From assembly GCA_951394045.1 (NCBI GenBank), contig OX595988.1, positions 620,001-684,000 of the forward strand: a DNA stretch of 64,000 bases, read 5' to 3'. This document shows, piece by piece, positions 22,446 through 33,183 of this stretch. Numbering within the stretch: the stretch's first letter is position 1; every line of letters starts with the position of its first letter. This stretch comes from Nitzschia sp. DOCU1 (taxonomy: Eukaryota > Bacillariophyta > Bacillariophyceae > Bacillariales > Bacillariaceae). The notes under the pieces are model-generated. The model did not search any database, was not told the origin of the DNA, and worked only from the letters and a program-made list of their open reading frames with translations. The position numbers were made by a program, and so were the translations under genes.

Positions 22446-23561
22446 ATGTACGGTGGTTTGTTTGGTGATCTTCCTGCCGCCAAAGGCCAGGCTTCCCAAG
22501 CGGAAGAGGATGACCAGAACAATAAGGGACAAACGGCATTCACAACAACCGCACAAGCTTCCGAGACCGACAAGGCAGCCATCCGCCAAGAACCGCCTGC
22601 TCCTTCGACTCTTAAAAATAATCAATCTCCCATGATGTTGCTGCCCCCGACGGCCGCCCGTAAAAAAGCCAAACCATCCGCTGCTGCGCCCTCGAGCTTT
22701 TCGCAAACGATTGGAAAAGCGGGGACGAGCATGGCCTTTGTCCCTGCGGCATTGCAGCGCAAGAAACGACCCAGTCGATTTGCTAAATTACTAGAAAGCC
22801 CCAAGGGTACTGTGGATCCTGCTGCTGCTGCAGCTGCTACTACTACTGTCGATACTGCGGGGAAGTTACCAGTACCGGCACCGCCAACAGCATCTGCTAC
22901 AGCAACCACAACCACAACCGCTCCTTTAACAAGCTCGGTTGAAGAAACAAGCACATTTGTGGTAGCAACGTCCTTTGTACCAGCTACAGCCAGTGTAGTT
23001 CAAGCATCACTACAATCGGGTCCTATTGATATTCACGCTCCTCAGCATTACCAAGGACAACTGGGTGCAGAAACTGCCGAGGTGGCAGCACCGATGATGC
23101 CACCCCCGCCAAAAATTCCGGGGAATGCTGCTGCGCATCTTCATCATCATCAGGCTTCGCGGTCACTATCCAATACCAACGAGGCTCTAGAAGGAGATGA
23201 TGAACCGGCCGAAATTACAGATCACTATGATCCTTACGTTCCAAACGATTTATTGCAATATTGGGACCGTCAAGCCTTGGTACAGGAGCAGCGCCAAATG
23301 GAAGAAGAGACACTCAAGGCTCTGGAACAACAACAAATCATTCGAGAACAACTGGAACAAGAACGACAGGCTCTATTGCAACAACAACAACAAGGCGATA
23401 TATCACAACTAGCAGCAGCAGCGGGAGGAATGGGCAGAGGACGAGGAAGGGGCTTGTCAAACTTGCCTGCATGGTTAGTAGCAAAGCAACAACAGCAGCA
23501 GCAGCAGCAAGGGGAGGAGAAAGCCCGGAATGGAGAGGATGCATTAGGAAATTCGGTGTGA
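22446..23561 (+). CDS. SPF45/DRT111-like splicing-factor N-terminus, lacking G-patch and RRM
   Basis: 371 aa from the ATG at 22446. It begins MYGGLFGDLPAAKGQ, closely resembling the MxGGLYGDLP start of plant DRT111/SFPS (SPF45/RBM17 homologues). A middle segment, DHYDPYVPNDLLQYWDRQ, parallels the YDPxRPNDYE stretch of that family. SMAFVPAALQRKKRPSRFAK and long Ala/Thr/Pro tracts lie between. A Glu/Gln coiled coil (EQRQMEEETLKALEQQQI) and a GRGRGRGLSNLPAWL segment follow, then a poly-Gln tract. No G-patch or RRM domain is present before the stop at 23561, and none is seen in the 300 bp after. Either the family member is naturally short or these domains were lost. Confidence 0.65.
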   Translation: MYGGLFGDLPAAKGQASQAEEDDQNNKGQTAFTTTAQASETDKAAIRQEPPAPSTLKNNQSPMMLLPPTAARKKAKPSAAAPSSFSQTIGKAGTSMAFVPAALQRKKRPSRFAKLLESPKGTVDPAAAAAATTTVDTAGKLPVPAPPTASATATTTTTAPLTSSVEETSTFVVATSFVPATASVVQASLQSGPIDIHAPQHYQGQLGAETAEVAAPMMPPPPKIPGNAAAHLHHHQASRSLSNTNEALEGDDEPAEITDHYDPYVPNDLLQYWDRQALVQEQRQMEEETLKALEQQQIIREQLEQERQALLQQQQQGDISQLAAAAGGMGRGRGRGLSNLPAWLVAKQQQQQQQQGEEKARNGEDALGNSV

Positions 23562-23864
23562 GAAAAGAGGTTGAAGGTTTTTCTAAAGACGAGTGCTCCA
23601 TGAGAAGAAATGGCATCGCACGGGGCAGCTTTTCACCGGTGAGCCTACACATGGTGACTTTGTCAGGGACATTTCATCCCCATATCGTATCTGCGAATGA
23701 GATCTCAATCTTCGGGTGAGCAAACCTTCCATATATCATGATGTGCTCGATGGTACATGATCTTGCAGCACATATCCAGCTGCAGTCGCAATGCCAAAAC
23801 ACGATGTTGTGCAAATATCATCTCTTTAACGAAATAAACCTTTTAAACTTTCTATCGTCATCTA

Positions 23865-24896
23865 TTAGCGACCACCGTAGCGTTCTGAGTCTCCGGGCAT
23901 TCCAAATCGACTGCCGTCGGCAACCTCCATGGTTGCAATCATATCACCAAAAGGAGGAAGTCCAGTGGCTCGTCGCAATATGCGGCCATTCTTCTTGACA
24001 ATAATAGTAACTCCCTTGTCCAGCACATCAAAACCTTGACCTTGTGCAGTCTCGATTTCCGATTTCAGATACGTTTGCCAGGCATCATTGCCCAAGGGAT
24101 AGGCCAAAATATCGTTGGCGCGTGTCACGTCCATATTTCGGTCGCCTTCAAGGGGTTTGACTTGCTGCCAAAATTCTTTGGTGTCTCCCACAGAAGAAGT
24201 CGAAGTCAAAAGGACGGGAACCACCAAAATATCAGTATCTTCCAGTTTCTGTGGCAGATTATTGGTATCTTGCAATTGATCGGCAGTCAGACTCCGACAC
24301 AATCTGGCAATGTAATCTTCGCCTCCAGCCGCGATAATCACCCTCGAGAATCGACGATAATCCTTGACACGTTTACGTCCTCCTCCATTGGCAAGTTCCA
24401 AGCCCAATGAAGCCAATCTTCCACCCTGGGCAATCCGTTCGAGATTGGCTTCACCGGTTTTGTATTCACGAAAGGCAAGAAATCCACAAATTACGGCAGC
24501 ACCAATATTGATTGCGTCGCTAGTCAATGCCTCGTCCAATGGCGGGGCATCAGCATAACCGCCTTGAACAGCTTTAATCGTACTGAGCAGACTAAAGTAG
24601 AGTGCCGTGAGGGCACTGCCAGCGCTGCCTCCGAAAAACAGGAGTCGGACTTTTCGGAATGGCGACTCCACCTCCTCGCGAAGGCGCTGCTTGACGGTAA
24701 ACCCACCGGCATCTTGACTGAGAAAGGCAGGATCATCGTTTTTATCAACGCGAGTAGGTGGGACGTTGGATTTCTTTTCCGTCGGTAGAGCCAAAAGTGT
24801 TGTGGCACTGCTACGGCCGCCAGTATGTTGATTTAGAAAGGCGTCGGCGGCAGAAACTGCGCTCCATACAAACAAAACACGGACAAAGCTTCTCAT
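23865..24896 (-). CDS. LPA1-like (DUF3493) plastid protein
   Basis: 343 aa from the ATG at 24896, chosen because it starts a signal peptide (MRSFVRVLFVWSAVSAADAF) with an ADAFLNQ plastid motif; the frame is open upstream to 24980. The region VKQRLREEVESPFRKVRLLF followed by two hydrophobic helices (GSAGSALTALYFSLL and INIGAAVICGFLAF) is characteristic of the DUF3493 part of Low PSII Accumulation proteins, which help assemble photosystem II in thylakoids. A soluble domain follows with RVIIAAGGEDYIARLC, DILVVPVLL and a thioredoxin-like KKNGRILRRATGLPPFGDM end. The N-terminal TPR seen in plant LPA1 is absent. Confidence 0.7.
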   Translation of the reverse strand: MRSFVRVLFVWSAVSAADAFLNQHTGGRSSATTLLALPTEKKSNVPPTRVDKNDDPAFLSQDAGGFTVKQRLREEVESPFRKVRLLFFGGSAGSALTALYFSLLSTIKAVQGGYADAPPLDEALTSDAINIGAAVICGFLAFREYKTGEANLERIAQGGRLASLGLELANGGGRKRVKDYRRFSRVIIAAGGEDYIARLCRSLTADQLQDTNNLPQKLEDTDILVVPVLLTSTSSVGDTKEFWQQVKPLEGDRNMDVTRANDILAYPLGNDAWQTYLKSEIETAQGQGFDVLDKGVTIIVKKNGRILRRATGLPPFGDMIATMEVADGSRFGMPGDSERYGGR

Positions 24897-25334
24897 TTTG
24901 CCTTCTGGGTGATAGCTAGTAGTTAGGGTGAAAGACCACGGTTTTGTGAGCTCCCTGAAACAAGACGTTGCTAAATCCACTTATTCACGTCGGAGTAATC
25001 TTTCGAAATGAGTTGGAAAGGATGCATCATCGTCCCAATGCTTCTCTCTCCACAACTGGCTTTCCACCAGCTGTCATGGATCTCTTTTCTGAAATGCGAT
25101 GATTGGAAGCAATGACGTCAGCGCTCAATCGCGAGCTCGCTATGCCACCTCGCACGCCGCGAGGTCCAATGCTCGATAGTCGGATGTGTCGCAGTTCCCA
25201 TGACTCGACTGCATCCGGGAATCAAAGTATCTGGAGAAAGCGATCTTATTTTACGACGATGACACGCAAAGGCAAAATGAACCGTTGCATTTGATCACAT
25301 TCTCCGCCCCACCACGCCATCTATTTCAGAAAAG

Positions 25335-25931
25335 ATGGCATCGTCACGATTGCTTTTATGCGCTTATATTTGCTTACTAGCAACGTTGTTGTCTAATCTC
25401 GTCATTCCATGTTCCGCGCAGGAGCCGCAAGAGATATTGGTGGCAGCCGTCCGTGCCGACGACCCTGTGGCCATCGAAAAGTCCATTGTGGAGCTGGGTG
25501 CTGACATCAACGCGAAGGGTGGAGGTGGACAGACACCCCTGGTCTCTGCCGTGCTTGGGGGTAAACTTCAAGCTGTTCAAACGCTCTTGAAATTGGGTGC
25601 CGATGTCACCATTCCTGAAGAGGACGGATACACCGTCATGCACGCAGCGGGCTTTCAGGGACGAGCATCCATTCTTAAGGTACTGGCCGAACATAATGGT
25701 GGGGTGATTGATCCACTAGAACAGCACAAGGATGGCTATTTTCCCATGCATCGAGCATGCTGGGGCCGAGAACCTCGGCATACGGAAACCGTACAAGCCT
25801 TTTTGGATCTGGGGGTCCCGCCCGGTCTTAAAGCAGCCAACAAAAAGACATGTTTGCTAATGACCAATAATCCGGAAACACGTGCGCTGATAGAGGCTGC
25901 TTTGGAAAAAGAGAGTGCATCGGAACTATAG
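25335..25931 (+). CDS. Secreted ankyrin-repeat protein
   Basis: 198 aa. The signal peptide (MASSRLLLCAYICLLATLLS) is followed by ankyrin repeats: ILVAAVRADDPVAIEKSIVE LGADIN, GGQTPLVSAVLGGKLQAVQT LLKLGADV, DGYTVMHAAGFQGRASILKVL and DGYFPMHRACWG..TVQAFLDLG. Binding of a protein partner in the secretory pathway or outside the cell is inferred; no enzymatic domain is present. It ends 38 bp from the convergent RPAP1 gene. Confidence 0.85.
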   Translation: MASSRLLLCAYICLLATLLSNLVIPCSAQEPQEILVAAVRADDPVAIEKSIVELGADINAKGGGGQTPLVSAVLGGKLQAVQTLLKLGADVTIPEEDGYTVMHAAGFQGRASILKVLAEHNGGVIDPLEQHKDGYFPMHRACWGREPRHTETVQAFLDLGVPPGLKAANKKTCLLMTNNPETRALIEAALEKESASEL

Positions 25932-25968
25932 GCAAAGTTTTGACGGCAATTATTTTAACTTCATAGTA

Positions 25969-28900
25969 TTATTCGTTGCGTCTGACTTGGCTGCGCAATT
26001 GCTCAAATAGTTTATCGAGCTCGTGTGGCTTTAGCAATTCAGAACCTCCCTGCATCGCAGGGTCTGTGAACGTCAACGACTTGACTGTAGCATTAACCAA
26101 TTCGTCCCTGCTTCCGCTTGATCCAACAAGCTCTGTCGTAGTTCTGCAAATAAGCTCAATGGCATCACGTCCCATCTGAATCAAACGCTGCTTCATGCCA
26201 TCCAAGCCTTCACCCGCATCCAGAGCAAGACTGACATTGCGGGCCATGATGGCCACTGAATACATAAGTACAAAACCCATCAATGGGCGTGGGCCACTAT
26301 TGGGGACCATGATAGCTGTTAAGGCATCCAGGAATTCGGGTTGATCCCTCTCTGCAGTCCCGCCTGGCACAACGGAATGGGTCAAAAGGACGCGCAACTC
26401 TTCTGGACGTTCCACTTCCGTAGGAAGGGTCAATAGATGTAAGATTCCTCGTATTGCTCGAAGAGTCCGGCAACGAATTGCCGAAGGAAAGATGGGTAGA
26501 AGGAACAGACGCATACACTTTGTGAAAAAGTCATACTGGGCGCCGTAGTCGTTGTAGGCTTCGGCCATGTCGTCGACGAATGCTTCAAGAGATCTCATTT
26601 CTTCCGACGACAAGGATACTTCATTCGGAATCTCGGGGTTGAAAAGTTCCAGTAACTTCTTGTCCTTGTCTTCCAGCACTTCATCTTGTTTTGTTTTGGA
26701 TGGATCGGTGTGCTGCAGGCAAGCCTGCGAAAATTCCGCTATGGACGCGAATGGTTTCAAGCGCGGCCAGTATCTTTCCAAAAGGGCTTCGGCCATATCC
26801 AAGACACGATCATCGCGAAGCACCGATTCGGTATGTAGGCAAACGTTCATAAGGTAGTAAAGTTTGGCTCCCAGTGGAATTCGCGCCGAGTACCCTGCCG
26901 CCATACTGGAATCCATCAAATCATCGCCATCTTCCAACTCCATCAATAAGCCAAGAATGGCGGCTACGACATTGGTTGCCTCGTCAAAGCCTTGTGCAAC
27001 AGCCCCTTCCTCCTTGATCCGGATTTGCCCTGATAAGCCTTGCCACAACCACAGTTTCCCTAGCGGCAGACTTAAATCCGCAGAAAATGGCGAAGATGGG
27101 GATTTGGGTTGATTATCGGCATCACTGAGCAAAGAATCTAAGGCAAAGGCCCCCAATCCATCCTTGGTGACACCGAACCCATGTTGTAACTTGAAGCTGT
27201 GATCCAATTGTTTTCTGGCAAACTCTGACCCACAAAGTTCACTCAAAAACAATGACGAGATCGGCGACGAGGCCAAGTTAACTCCAGCTGGTAAGTTATC
27301 AGATTCGTCGCCCATATCCAGTGGATTTCCTTTTGCTTGAAACAGCACATCCTGGCTGAACAAGACAGCAGCTATGGCTTCATTTCCACGTTCGAGCCGT
27401 CCAAGTACGTTAAAAACCATCATACGAATCAAGTGGAGATCCGATGACGACTGTATCTCGCCAATAGCTAGGCAATGTGAAAAAACTTTGAATGCGGCAA
27501 AGTGACACTGGTTTATCCAACCTCGCTGGGCCAAGGGTGCGGGTCTTGAGCTCATGGATGAAGTCTGGGGCGCTTGATGCGACGCATCCCGCAGGCCTTG
27601 TAGGATACGCTCTAAAACATGTTTTGAGACGGAGCGAGTTAATTCCAGCACCATTCGATTCCCCGTCGTGTTGGGAGACGTCGCCAGCGAAAGCAATAGT
27701 TGGACAAATGCTTCCAAGAAGGCACTCGCCGCAGCTTCACGCCCCATTGTATCATTTTCACCGCATTGGATGTCAGTGCACGATGCATAAATACTCAAGT
27801 GGCTCCAAGCAAGCTCCACCAATCCACCAGCTTCGGTCCATTCTTCCATCGCCTCCAGACAGGTCAAAACTTGTTCCATGGACCATTCCTCCGACTTTGT
27901 CTCGTCTTCTGTATTGCCGGCACCGTGAATTTCGGCAAGGTTCCAATAGTTGGTTAAGAATCGAAGCCTCGCTGCATTCCATCGATAACGTAAGCACTCC
28001 TCAGAATTATCCACAGAAGACGAATCAATCGTTGTAGTGGGTAGCAGCACGACGGTTCGTTGGGTAGTGGCCAAGTACGTACTGGCCAGGGACAAGGTCG
28101 ATAAAACCGTCTCGATGGAAAGCTTTCCATTACTATCCTTGTTGAACACTTTTCCAAGGTCAGTTCCTTTCAGCTTGGCAAACTTGGCGCATTCCAACAC
28201 TTGCGTCATAGCGGATACAAAGTCCGCGGAGAGCGAATACCGATGCGTGTAGGGCAACGCCAGATGCCTCGCTGAAGCCGTCGTCATGCTCTCCAACGCT
28301 TCCAACCCCAGTCCATAGCGTAATGCTATCCTCCACAACGCAAGTCCTGACTGTTGGACTCGAAACTCCAAGTCAATACCGGGTGTACGAGCCAAAAGTG
28401 GGGGTAGTAAGTCGACCAAAGGAATGGACTGGGCCGCCACGCGAGATTGTCGGGCTAGGGTCCCCAAAAGCCGAAACAGAGCAAAAGCGATTGTAAATCC
28501 AGAATCAGTGGTAGAATCTGCTTCATCCTGATCTTGCAAACAGGGAAGAACACGGGCGATGAGGCGTGGAAGAATGACCTCGTGATGGACAATTGCGGAA
28601 GCAGCGCCTGGAGATCGTTGAGCAATCATGGCAAATATCCCGATTGAAGAGATCCAAGCTTCCTGAGGCCAGTCAAGTGCCACTCCACTAGTCATCGCCA
28701 GTAATTGCGCCAATCGTGGAACTATTTTCATTTTGGACAAAATGCACCACATTGGGTCGCGATCAAAGGCTTCACCATCGGATTGCGCAGAAGTGGAGGA
28801 AGATTGTGTGTCATAGGCAGCTGCCGCCTGAGAATCTGTCTTGTTGTTTTCCTTGTCCTCGGTTGTTGTCAAGGGCTTGACTGGAGTGGCAGAATAGGCA

Positions 28901-30282
28901 GCATCGAGTCGCGGCGTTGGAATTGCGTCATCCAAGTAAAAGCCAGAGAAGAGTTCGGCGGCGTTGGGTGGGTCAGAAGGATGGACCCGTACGATATGGT
29001 CTGGGTGTGCTGTTAGCAGTAGCAAGGAATGCAGCGACTGCAGGACGTAGGTGTGAAGAATGTACCCCGTATTGGCTTGGACCGATTGATCCAAAAGACA
29101 TCGCAACGAAACGGGAAGTACCAAAGGCCAATCTCGGACGACCGGAACCCCAGTCTGTTGCTGCTGTTGAAGATACATAGATAATTGTTGATGCACTACT
29201 CGTGCCGCCCAGAGCGTTTGCCTTGGATTGGTGCTACGCAATAAATCGCAAGCCAAGGGAAAGTCGTTCTTTTCGTTGCCGCCGATAGGGTGGCTTTCAC
29301 CGTCCTTGTCATTTTCCAACGGATGGGGTTCCTGCATGATAGCATGGTAGGCTTGGTCCAGATCTTGATGCGTCTGTACTTTTGATATTACTTCGGCAAT
29401 GCGATGCTTTTCTTCTTGAGCATTGTGTTTGGGGAGAATCGATTGGGTTGCAACGTCTGTAGAAGGCGCATCCTCTGTTTCGGTTCTTTTCTGACCCTTG
29501 GCGCCTCGTCTCTTTATAAACGCTACTAGATCTGGTGACAAGGCAGCCGTCAGTTCTTGCTGCTGTTCTTTGATTTCTTCGGGTGTCATTCCCTGTATCA
29601 TTCCCTCGGCATCCCTTCGCGCCGCCTCCAACATGGATTCCGTCGTAATCGTATCCGCCTTTGATGACAAAGTTGGAATTGCAGACGAAGGTGCACCTCT
29701 CTTGACAACTTTGGAAGCGACCTTGACGGGTCTCGGTCCATCATTGTTGGATAGGCCTGCTGTATTCTTTGCTTTGGATTTATTCGGCTGACAAAATGTC
29801 CCCAGGGGAACGTGAACCGATGGAAATCCATTCAATGACTTATTTTGCTGGGCTGCAGCAAAACGAGATTGTTTCTTGCCAGCACGAGGCGCTTTCCGCA
29901 ATGTAGAACTAGTCGGCGTTCGTTCCAAAACATTTCCCAGGATGGATGCTGACGCTGGCGTTGCCTCATCCACCATTGGCTGGTGTGCGTCGTCGTCTGC
30001 ATCGGCCATGCCGACATTGTCATTTTCATCCCTCGTCGCTTCTTCTTCTTCCCGCTGACGACTTTGTGGACTCGGTCGAATAATTCGAGCAGCAGGCCCT
30101 CCTTGAGGCACAGGCATTTCCATGCGTTCCTGAAGGCGCTTTCGTTGCCGTTCGGCTGCAGACAGCGACGACGATGCAACTCGGCTTTGCGTGGTCGTCG
30201 GCCGTTTGGACGCCGTTGAGGCAGGTGTCGTTGTCATGAGAGACTCGACAAATTCATCGGGCATTCCTTCCGTATTAGCCAT
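25969..30282 (-). CDS. RPAP1: RNA polymerase II-associated protein 1
   Basis: 1437 aa, single exon, about the size of human RPAP1 (1393 aa) and plant IYO. RPAP1 links RNA polymerase II assembly or import to gene expression. The N-terminal domain is recognisable by RRDAEGMIQGMTPEEIKEQQ followed by LSPDLVAFIKRRG, and by the upstream KKQSRFAAAQQ..GFPSVHVPLGTF segment. The rest is a long helical-repeat (armadillo/HEAT-like) body with many Leu-rich helices. The first 130 residues are low-complexity and charged. It shares the minus strand with the glycosidase-like gene upstream at 30805, 522 bp away. Confidence 0.85.
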   Translation of the reverse strand: MANTEGMPDEFVESLMTTTPASTASKRPTTTQSRVASSSLSAAERQRKRLQERMEMPVPQGGPAARIIRPSPQSRQREEEEATRDENDNVGMADADDDAHQPMVDEATPASASILGNVLERTPTSSTLRKAPRAGKKQSRFAAAQQNKSLNGFPSVHVPLGTFCQPNKSKAKNTAGLSNNDGPRPVKVASKVVKRGAPSSAIPTLSSKADTITTESMLEAARRDAEGMIQGMTPEEIKEQQQELTAALSPDLVAFIKRRGAKGQKRTETEDAPSTDVATQSILPKHNAQEEKHRIAEVISKVQTHQDLDQAYHAIMQEPHPLENDKDGESHPIGGNEKNDFPLACDLLRSTNPRQTLWAARVVHQQLSMYLQQQQQTGVPVVRDWPLVLPVSLRCLLDQSVQANTGYILHTYVLQSLHSLLLLTAHPDHIVRVHPSDPPNAAELFSGFYLDDAIPTPRLDAAYSATPVKPLTTTEDKENNKTDSQAAAAYDTQSSSTSAQSDGEAFDRDPMWCILSKMKIVPRLAQLLAMTSGVALDWPQEAWISSIGIFAMIAQRSPGAASAIVHHEVILPRLIARVLPCLQDQDEADSTTDSGFTIAFALFRLLGTLARQSRVAAQSIPLVDLLPPLLARTPGIDLEFRVQQSGLALWRIALRYGLGLEALESMTTASARHLALPYTHRYSLSADFVSAMTQVLECAKFAKLKGTDLGKVFNKDSNGKLSIETVLSTLSLASTYLATTQRTVVLLPTTTIDSSSVDNSEECLRYRWNAARLRFLTNYWNLAEIHGAGNTEDETKSEEWSMEQVLTCLEAMEEWTEAGGLVELAWSHLSIYASCTDIQCGENDTMGREAAASAFLEAFVQLLLSLATSPNTTGNRMVLELTRSVSKHVLERILQGLRDASHQAPQTSSMSSRPAPLAQRGWINQCHFAAFKVFSHCLAIGEIQSSSDLHLIRMMVFNVLGRLERGNEAIAAVLFSQDVLFQAKGNPLDMGDESDNLPAGVNLASSPISSLFLSELCGSEFARKQLDHSFKLQHGFGVTKDGLGAFALDSLLSDADNQPKSPSSPFSADLSLPLGKLWLWQGLSGQIRIKEEGAVAQGFDEATNVVAAILGLLMELEDGDDLMDSSMAAGYSARIPLGAKLYYLMNVCLHTESVLRDDRVLDMAEALLERYWPRLKPFASIAEFSQACLQHTDPSKTKQDEVLEDKDKKLLELFNPEIPNEVSLSSEEMRSLEAFVDDMAEAYNDYGAQYDFFTKCMRLFLLPIFPSAIRCRTLRAIRGILHLLTLPTEVERPEELRVLLTHSVVPGGTAERDQPEFLDALTAIMVPNSGPRPLMGFVLMYSVAIMARNVSLALDAGEGLDGMKQRLIQMGRDAIELICRTTTELVGSSGSRDELVNATVKSLTFTDPAMQGGSELLKPHELDKLFEQLRSQVRRNE

Positions 30283-30804
30283 TATGGAATATAGCGGAGG
30301 CTAGTGGATGTACGAAAGGGTGTGATATATGGCATTTGCTGAATCAATGGCAAATCCAATCCCATTGCCAGGATGATGCGGAATCATAGTCCACGGGTTT
30401 GCGCGATAGTAGCTTTTTCGTGGCGGGAAAAGGGTTGGATGCTGCATGCTTTTTGGCGAATGCGAGCTCGATGCGCTGCGCACTTTTCGCGCGAAGGACA
30501 AGCAATTGACTCGACTCGTTCGATCACGACATTCCTCATGATTGTTGTCGATAGGGTAGTCTATTATGGCATTTTCCCGACCCGCACAACTACTGGTAGT
30601 TGCAAATGGATTCTACCATTTATGCAGAACCAGCTATGCAAGTGTTGTGAGCTCTGGATACATAGGAGCATCAATAAAGGGCATTCTGGACGTTTTTCTA
30701 GCGCTAGCAAGTTGTAGTGCCCGAGGGCTACTATAGCACGGGAACAAAACTCTCGAGTCGTTGAACATTTGGCTTCACTTGGTGTGCTCGAAGTACCGAA
30801 ACGT

Positions 30805-33183
30805 TTAGGACTCAACTGTAACCGTTGCTCCCTCATGAGCTAGACCTTCATCAGTACATTCCATGTGGGCCGATGAAAAAAACGCACGTCCAGATAACAT
30901 TAGCTCACAACTGATAAGAACTGCTCCTTCACTGGGACTGTTTAACCACAACTCGACAACTTCTCCCGGAACACCATTCACAACAACGTAGAAACCATCT
31001 AGGTTCACTTGCAAGTTGGAGAAACGATTCCCACTAACGGCGGTCCATTTTGTAGTCGCTTCACCCAAAAAGGCCCAGCCGTTCGCAAAGATCGGTGCAA
31101 TAGCATAGACCTGGCAATTTATTCGATCGCTTGCGGGCACTTGAGTACCCGGGAAAGGCAGAACATCCACTGAATCTTGATCCAACGAAAATGCAACATG
31201 ACCAACAATGCTCGCCTCGGAAGGGTAGACATCTTTCATTGTCAGCTCAAAGGCAGTGCTGTTGGCAGCTAACACATATGTCCAGGAATATCCGGAAAGC
31301 GTTGTGTGGGTACTCCAAACTTGGTTCCGCTGATCACTGTAGACTTCCATTCCCGCCTCGGCTAGAATGGTAATGTCTGTGCGAACTGCTGGTTCGTCGG
31401 GTTTCAGTAAAGTTCCATCTTGCGCGCACGATTTCATGATAAGCTCCACATTCAAGAATTCCTTGTAATCCGATGGTGCCACCGGGCCCGTCGAATATGT
31501 AGCAATAATCGACAAGAGCTTACTTGCATGCTCATAGTGACTGTAGTGATTGTTTGGTGGTGGTTGATTCTGGCTCCAAAAGGAATCTTTGTGGGGTGCC
31601 ACACCGAGGGCAAAGGATACCATACTGGTCAATCCCAATTGAATCGAGCGTTCATTGTCGGGAAGAACGTCGTCCGAGGCGCGCGCTTGTGTGACAGCAT
31701 CGACTTGCAGGGACTGAAGAATATGACGAGGCCAGCTCATGCAGTATTGAATCGGAAGATTGTGCCGTTTGGCGGAACGTCCCATTTGAAGCAACCAATT
31801 TTTGGCGCCATCAACTGTTTCCAGAGTCCACTTCATGCGTTGTGTTTGGACGTTGAGCCAATCTTGTTCATAGACATCCAGTCCCCATTGCTTGGCAACA
31901 TCAAAAAAATAGTCCCAAAATGCCTCGTGTAGGGGCAATGCAGCGCCTTCTTCAATGACAAAGTCAAAGTTTCCCCCATTCTGCTTGGCGTACACAGTTT
32001 CGTTACTCCAGTACCGGTTGTGTGCCATGGTCAGCCAGTTGAGTTGCTTTCGTAATTTGGCAAGACCATCGGGGAAGACATCAGGGCGAGCAGTCCATTC
32101 TTTGACACCGTCGTCGGTACCCTTGTAGTAGAACCACGAATCCATGAGCCAACTTCGCACCGGCAGACCGATTCTGTCAATGTACTCTTTCAATCCAAGT
32201 ATGGTCTCTTGGTAGGTCTTGTTTTCATCGTGATGATAGTAGTAGTAGGCTCCATTATCGGTAGAATATTGTAGATAATCGAGTGTGACATCCTTCATTC
32301 GCTGAGTATTGTGGAGTCTCCGGAGTTTGGCTCCCCAGCTGGTAAATGCATCTCGAATCCCTGTAGGACCCGTCCGAGGATGAGACGAGACAATGACGGA
32401 TGTTTCATAGTCTTGTGGAATCGATGTGATGGACCCCAAGACACCATATCCAAATTCCTTGAATTCTTGTCGAAACAGCGAACTGGTAGTCATGAAACTG
32501 CTAGCTGGCGACATGACTACAACGCACTGGTCATTGAAAATCGCAATCGGGCCACTCTTGAGTGCATCATTGGTTTGAATCTGTGAGAGTCTTCCGATTT
32601 GATGGTCCACACCCCCGATAAACATGCCATTGAACTCCAAATATCCCAAGGATTCTGGAGACTTGTCAATAGCAAAGGATGGGAACCAACTGGCCACTCC
32701 AATGGTGGCCGCCATGAGGGTACTGTTCGCAGGAACGCTGGTCTGCAGGAAATCGTCCATATAAGTCTGCCGAAAGATCAATGTGGTTGGATTGTCATCG
32801 TAGGAACGATAGGAAAGCTTCCATTGGGTGGCGGCAGTTCCAATGACCACGTCCATGTAGTCGACGTGTTCGTGGAACGCTCCCCAGGCGTCACTTCCCG
32901 TAGTTTCGTCGGCAGCTTTCGGTGTGGTCATACAAAATTCTTGGTCACCCCGTCGGACGCACTTTCGACCCAAGGTCAGCCATAATTCGCCGTCCACAGC
33001 AATAGTCTGCGTGTCAATATTCAGTTGAAGATTGCAACTGGGTGTCGGGAGCGCGGCGGTGGTCGACGTTGAACGAAGATTCGAAGGATGTTGTTCACCG
33101 TCAGCAGCAGCTGCTGCTGCTGGAAGAACGAGGGAAGCAACAATTATTGATGCACCGAGGCGAATCATCCTTTCTGGTTTCAT
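30805..33183 (-). CDS. Secreted glycoside-hydrolase-like protein
   Basis: 792 aa, single exon. A signal peptide (hydrophobic GASIIVASLVLPAAAAAADG) shows secretion. An N-terminal beta-rich region (about 40-270) precedes a barrel-like catalytic region with LDYLQYSTDNGAYYYYHHDE, GLPVRSWLMDSWFYYKG, LDVYEQDWLN and TQARASDDVLPDNERS. The Asp residues in YEQDWL and RASDD are candidate catalytic acids. A C-terminal beta-sandwich begins about residue 600. The order resembles clan GH-D (GH27/GH31/GH36) alpha-glycosidases, but I cannot assign a family or sugar. The gene is divergent from the nucleoside diphosphate kinase gene at 33579. Confidence 0.65.
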   Translation of the reverse strand: MKPERMIRLGASIIVASLVLPAAAAAADGEQHPSNLRSTSTTAALPTPSCNLQLNIDTQTIAVDGELWLTLGRKCVRRGDQEFCMTTPKAADETTGSDAWGAFHEHVDYMDVVIGTAATQWKLSYRSYDDNPTTLIFRQTYMDDFLQTSVPANSTLMAATIGVASWFPSFAIDKSPESLGYLEFNGMFIGGVDHQIGRLSQIQTNDALKSGPIAIFNDQCVVVMSPASSFMTTSSLFRQEFKEFGYGVLGSITSIPQDYETSVIVSSHPRTGPTGIRDAFTSWGAKLRRLHNTQRMKDVTLDYLQYSTDNGAYYYYHHDENKTYQETILGLKEYIDRIGLPVRSWLMDSWFYYKGTDDGVKEWTARPDVFPDGLAKLRKQLNWLTMAHNRYWSNETVYAKQNGGNFDFVIEEGAALPLHEAFWDYFFDVAKQWGLDVYEQDWLNVQTQRMKWTLETVDGAKNWLLQMGRSAKRHNLPIQYCMSWPRHILQSLQVDAVTQARASDDVLPDNERSIQLGLTSMVSFALGVAPHKDSFWSQNQPPPNNHYSHYEHASKLLSIIATYSTGPVAPSDYKEFLNVELIMKSCAQDGTLLKPDEPAVRTDITILAEAGMEVYSDQRNQVWSTHTTLSGYSWTYVLAANSTAFELTMKDVYPSEASIVGHVAFSLDQDSVDVLPFPGTQVPASDRINCQVYAIAPIFANGWAFLGEATTKWTAVSGNRFSNLQVNLDGFYVVVNGVPGEVVELWLNSPSEGAVLISCELMLSGRAFFSSAHMECTDEGLAHEGATVTVES

